In this document: positions 4,767 through 7,026 of the stretch, in pieces
How the letters are laid out: every line of letters starts with the position of its first letter
Position numbering within the stretch: the stretch's first letter is position 1
Origin: Melaminivora alkalimesophila
GTDB lineage: Bacteria; Pseudomonadota; Gammaproteobacteria; Burkholderiales; Burkholderiaceae_C
Length of the DNA: 7,026 nt
Assembly (NCBI RefSeq): GCF_000282995.1
Contig: NZ_ALEE01000057.1
Coordinates: forward strand, 1 to 7,026
Reading direction: 5' to 3'
Translations under genes and position numbers: made by a program
The notes under the pieces: generated by a model
Databases searched by the model: none
Seen by the model: only the letters and a program-made list of their open reading frames with translations
What the model was told of the DNA's origin: nothing

Positions 4767-5930
4767 CTATTGCGGCAGCTTCTTGAGCTGCTTCGCCGCA
4801 CGCGACTCCAGCAGTCGCCGCGTGGTTTCCAGCTCCTTCTGCAACAGTTCGGCATCCGGCAGCACGGTACGGTAGTTCGCCGCCATCACCTTCGTCGGCA
4901 AGCCCTCCAAGGCATACCGCGCCAGCGCGTGGCCCTTGTCGGCGCAGAGGATCAAACCCACGGGCGGGTTTTCGTCGGGATACGCCCAATGCTCCTTGGC
5001 GTAGTTGCAATACATGTGCATCTGGCCCACGTCCGCATGGGTCAGGCTGCCCAGCTTCAAGTCGATGATGACCAGGCAGCGCAGCCGCCGGTGGAAGAAC
5101 AGCAGATCCACCCGATACCACGTCTGGTCGATGCGCAAGCGCCGCTGCCGACCGACGAAGGTGAACCCTTCGCCCAGCTCCAGCAGAAAATCCTCCAGCC
5201 GCTGGATCAGGGCTGCTTCCAGATCGGATTCCGAATACTCGTCCTTGAGGTTCAGGAACTCCAGCACATACGGGTCTTTGATCGCATCGTCCGGCCTGAC
5301 GGCATCCTCCGGCCTAGGCGCAGCGCCCTTGACCAGCATCGCCGCCTTGTCCTTCGACAAAGCGGTGCGCTCGTAGAACTGGCTGCCGATCTGCCGGTCA
5401 AGCTGGCGCACGCTCCAGCCGCCGCGCAGCGCCGCGGCCTCGTAGAAGCGGCGGGCGTGCTCGTCCTTGACCGACAGCAGCCGCACGTAGGCCGACCACG
5501 GCAGCGTGAACACCTGCGCCAGCTCGCCCAAGGCCAATTTCCGAGACACTGTCTCGGATTTCTCGGCGGGCAGCCCGTCGCCCGATTTCCGAGACAGTGC
5601 CTCGGAAATCACCGGCCGGGGATAGGCGGCGAAGAACCGCCGCATGTTCTCCAGGTTGTCCGGGCTGAACCCGCGCCCGAAGCGCGCGGTCAGGTCGGCG
5701 GACAGCCGGGCAATCAACTGTTCGCCGTACCCTGCGCGCCGTTTGCCCTGTTGCTCGGCCTCCACGATGCGGCGACCAATCTCCCAATAGCTGGCCGTCA
5801 TCAGCGCATTGACGCTGCGCGCCGCCGCCTGGCGGGCGGCATCGAGCAGTTCCACGATGCCGCCGTGGATGCCGGCGTAGCCGGCAGGCACGGCAGCGCC
5901 TTTTACTGCTTTGGGCGTCCGGGCGCTCAT
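4767..5930 (-). CDS. DUF1016/YhcG-family PD-(D/E)xK nuclease domain protein
   Basis: The 387-residue protein has two recognisable halves. Residues about 20-180 are the DUF1016 N-terminal region (YWEIGRRIVEAEQQGKRRAGYG at 48-69, FSPDNLENMRRFF at 88-100, LPWSAYVRLLSV at 143-154, GGWSVRQLDRQI at 170-181). The C-terminal half is a PD-(D/E)xK nuclease core: Glu238 in the preceding helix, Asp275 in YRVDLLFFH, and Asp290-Leu-Lys292 in IIDLKLG. All expected catalytic residues are present, so nuclease activity is plausible but inferred; the family's biological role is uncertain. The ATG at 5928-5930 overlaps the integrase stop as ATGA, with a perfect AGGAGG (5938-5943) 7 nt upstream, which supports both the start and translational coupling. 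A linker at about residues 107-131 contains an in-frame duplicated palindromic sequence. Confidence 0.92.
   Translation of the reverse strand: MSARTPKAVKGAAVPAGYAGIHGGIVELLDAARQAAARSVNALMTASYWEIGRRIVEAEQQGKRRAGYGEQLIARLSADLTARFGRGFSPDNLENMRRFFAAYPRPVISEALSRKSGDGLPAEKSETVSRKLALGELAQVFTLPWSAYVRLLSVKDEHARRFYEAAALRGGWSVRQLDRQIGSQFYERTALSKDKAAMLVKGAAPRPEDAVRPDDAIKDPYVLEFLNLKDEYSESDLEAALIQRLEDFLLELGEGFTFVGRQRRLRIDQTWYRVDLLFFHRRLRCLVIIDLKLGSLTHADVGQMHMYCNYAKEHWAYPDENPPVGLILCADKGHALARYALEGLPTKVMAANYRTVLPDAELLQKELETTRRLLESRAAKQLKKLPQ
5537..5610. repeat. duplicated palindrome inside the DUF1016 gene
   Basis: Two 21-nt units (5537-5557 and 5585-5605) match at 19 positions and start 48 nt, exactly 16 codons, apart. 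Each is part of a hairpin: 8-bp arms at 5540-5547/5551-5558 with a 3-nt loop, and perfect 10-bp arms at 5584-5593/5601-5610 with a 7-nt loop. They encode the paired peptides SEALSRK and SETVSRK in the linker between conserved parts of the N-terminal domain. Confidence 0.75.
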
Positions 5931-7026
5931 GCCGTGGCCTCCTGGGGCTGGCGTTGCCGCGCCTTCGTGATGGTCTGGCGCCGGGTCGCCACCAGCTCGG
6001 CCGCCTGGCGCACAGGATCGTCCTCGGTGTGGACATAGCGCATGAACATCGCCACGGTCTTGTGCGCTGTCAGCGCCATGCCGACCTTGAGCGGCACGCC
6101 CGAATTGGCAATGTCCGTCGCCGAGCGGTGGCGGATGCCGTGGGTGCCGACCTTCGGCACACCGGCACGGTCAAGGATGCGCCGCCACGCCTGATAGTAG
6201 GAGTGGGGGCTTAGCGGCTTCTTGTGATCGAGGATCGCAGGGCAAACGTAGGGCGAATCGCCATAGTGGGGGGCGCTCTCCAACAGGCGGCGAGCCTCGG
6301 CGCTCAGGGGCTTGGACATATCGCCGGTCTTGCTGTCCGGCCAGACCACCCGGCCGTTGGGCAGGTCGAGCCAATCCCATTGCAACAGCAGGATTTCCGA
6401 CATGCGCGCCGCGAACTCGAATTGCAGCCGGACGGCCAGCAGGTGGATGGGATGTTCTAAGCCCTCGGCCTCGGCCTTCTCCAGATAGGCGAACAGCTTG
6501 GTCATCTGGTCGTCGGTAATGAGCCGGGTCGAACCCTTTTCCGGGTACTTGGGCACATGGCGGCAGGGATTGGAGCCATCGGGCCGGTAGCCCCACAGTT
6601 CGGCCAGGTTGAACATCTTTCGGACGAGCGACAGCACGCGGTTGGCCTGGGTGGGCGACTTCTCCATGCGCTTCATCAGCGCAGTGATGTCGTTGCGCGT
6701 GATCTCATGAACCTTCTTGCTGCCGAAGGCCGGGATGACGAAGCTGTCAATCTGGTACTGGTAGCCGGCCTGCGTGCTGGGCTTGTTGTGCGGCTTGGAG
6801 TGGTCGTCCATGAACCGGCCGCACAGCTCCTTGACCGTCGGCGCCTTGCGGGCTTCGGCCTTGTCGAGTCCGGGATCGCCCCCGCGCCGGACTTCGGCCA
6901 GCCAGTCTTGCGCCAGCGATCGGGCCTGTTCGACCGTCAGTTCGCCGAACTGGCCGATTGCCGGCTTGCGCCGCACGCCGGAGTTCGTGCGGTACTGATG
7001 ACCTGCCCCCTTCAGGCGTGCCAACT
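5927..7026 (-). CDS. int: tyrosine site-specific recombinase/integrase, N-terminus beyond the window edge
   Basis: This phage-type integrase inserts and excises the element at an att site. Numbering from the TTG codon at 7022-7024, the visible part starts near the end of the arm-binding domain (PAIGQFGELTVEQARSLAQDWLAEVRRGGDP, 21-51), continues with a SAM-like core-binding domain (about 62-145), and ends with the catalytic domain. The catalytic set is complete: Arg207 (AARMSE), Lys232 (DSKTG), His295 and Arg298 (THGIRH), His321 (LTAHK) and nucleophile Tyr330 (MRYVH). Family members usually begin with about 50 more residues, and the frame stays open to the edge, so the TTG is not the start. 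The stop overlaps the nuclease start by 4 nt. The gene reads away from the right edge, so the att site probably lies beyond it. Confidence 0.93.
   Translation of the reverse strand, partial: LARLKGAGHQYRTNSGVRRKPAIGQFGELTVEQARSLAQDWLAEVRRGGDPGLDKAEARKAPTVKELCGRFMDDHSKPHNKPSTQAGYQYQIDSFVIPAFGSKKVHEITRNDITALMKRMEKSPTQANRVLSLVRKMFNLAELWGYRPDGSNPCRHVPKYPEKGSTRLITDDQMTKLFAYLEKAEAEGLEHPIHLLAVRLQFEFAARMSEILLLQWDWLDLPNGRVVWPDSKTGDMSKPLSAEARRLLESAPHYGDSPYVCPAILDHKKPLSPHSYYQAWRRILDRAGVPKVGTHGIRHRSATDIANSGVPLKVGMALTAHKTVAMFMRYVHTEDDPVRQAAELVATRRQTITKARQRQPQEATA

Noticed and set aside
4638..6038. Plus-strand open frame of 466 codons opposite the nuclease gene
   Set aside because: The minus-strand DUF1016 protein is unmistakable, and the plus-strand translation is a compositional shadow of it.
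7022..7024. TTG as the integrase start codon
   Set aside because: The frame stays open to the window edge, and the protein begins in the middle of the usual N-terminal arm-binding domain.

Overview
The window is high in G+C (about two thirds by eye). Every gene I can support lies on the minus strand, so the sequence reads from right to left. The gene set is a tyrosine recombinase, a DUF1016/YhcG-type PD-(D/E)xK nuclease, a short RadC-like JAMM protein, a DUF2958 protein, a small unrecognised protein, a DUF932 protein and a large ParB/Spo0J-type protein. This matches the integrase-proximal end of an integrative and conjugative element (ICE), or a related genomic island, of a beta- or gammaproteobacterium. 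Tn4371-like elements carry comparable gene sets, but that family assignment comes from memory and is not proven by the sequence.

Layout in transcription order. (1) 7026-5927: integrase with all catalytic residues, its N-terminus lying beyond the right edge. (2) 5930-4767: DUF1016 nuclease, overlapping the integrase stop by 4 nt and therefore probably translationally coupled. (3) 4766-4442: non-coding structured leader. (4) 4441-3935: radC-like gene, followed at once by a textbook intrinsic terminator. (5) 3890-3701: second copy of the radC leader. (6) 3651-3301: DUF2958 gene. (7) 3235-2957: 92-residue protein of unknown function. (8) 2956-2248: about 700 bp of non-coding DNA rich in hairpins and repeats. 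(9) 2247-1423: DUF932 gene. (10) 1343-1: ParB-like gene, cut off at the left edge.

The genes themselves are ordinary ICE cargo and maintenance genes. The integrase moves the element, the ParB-like protein probably serves its maintenance or regulation, and the roles of the nuclease, RadC-like, DUF2958 and DUF932 proteins are poorly defined. The unexplained structure is in the intergenic DNA. A roughly 190-bp sequence is present twice and brackets radC as a direct repeat. Four dispersed copies of a 17-nt word (GGCAAGCGAAGCGCGCA or variants) each sit directly before a hairpin whose stem and loop differ from copy to copy. An 18-bp CTAG-centred near-palindrome occurs twice in opposite orientation upstream of the DUF932-parB pair. 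Two neighbouring stem-loops share one architecture but not sequence. Together these suggest a family of structured RNA leaders or regulatory elements spread between the element's accessory genes.
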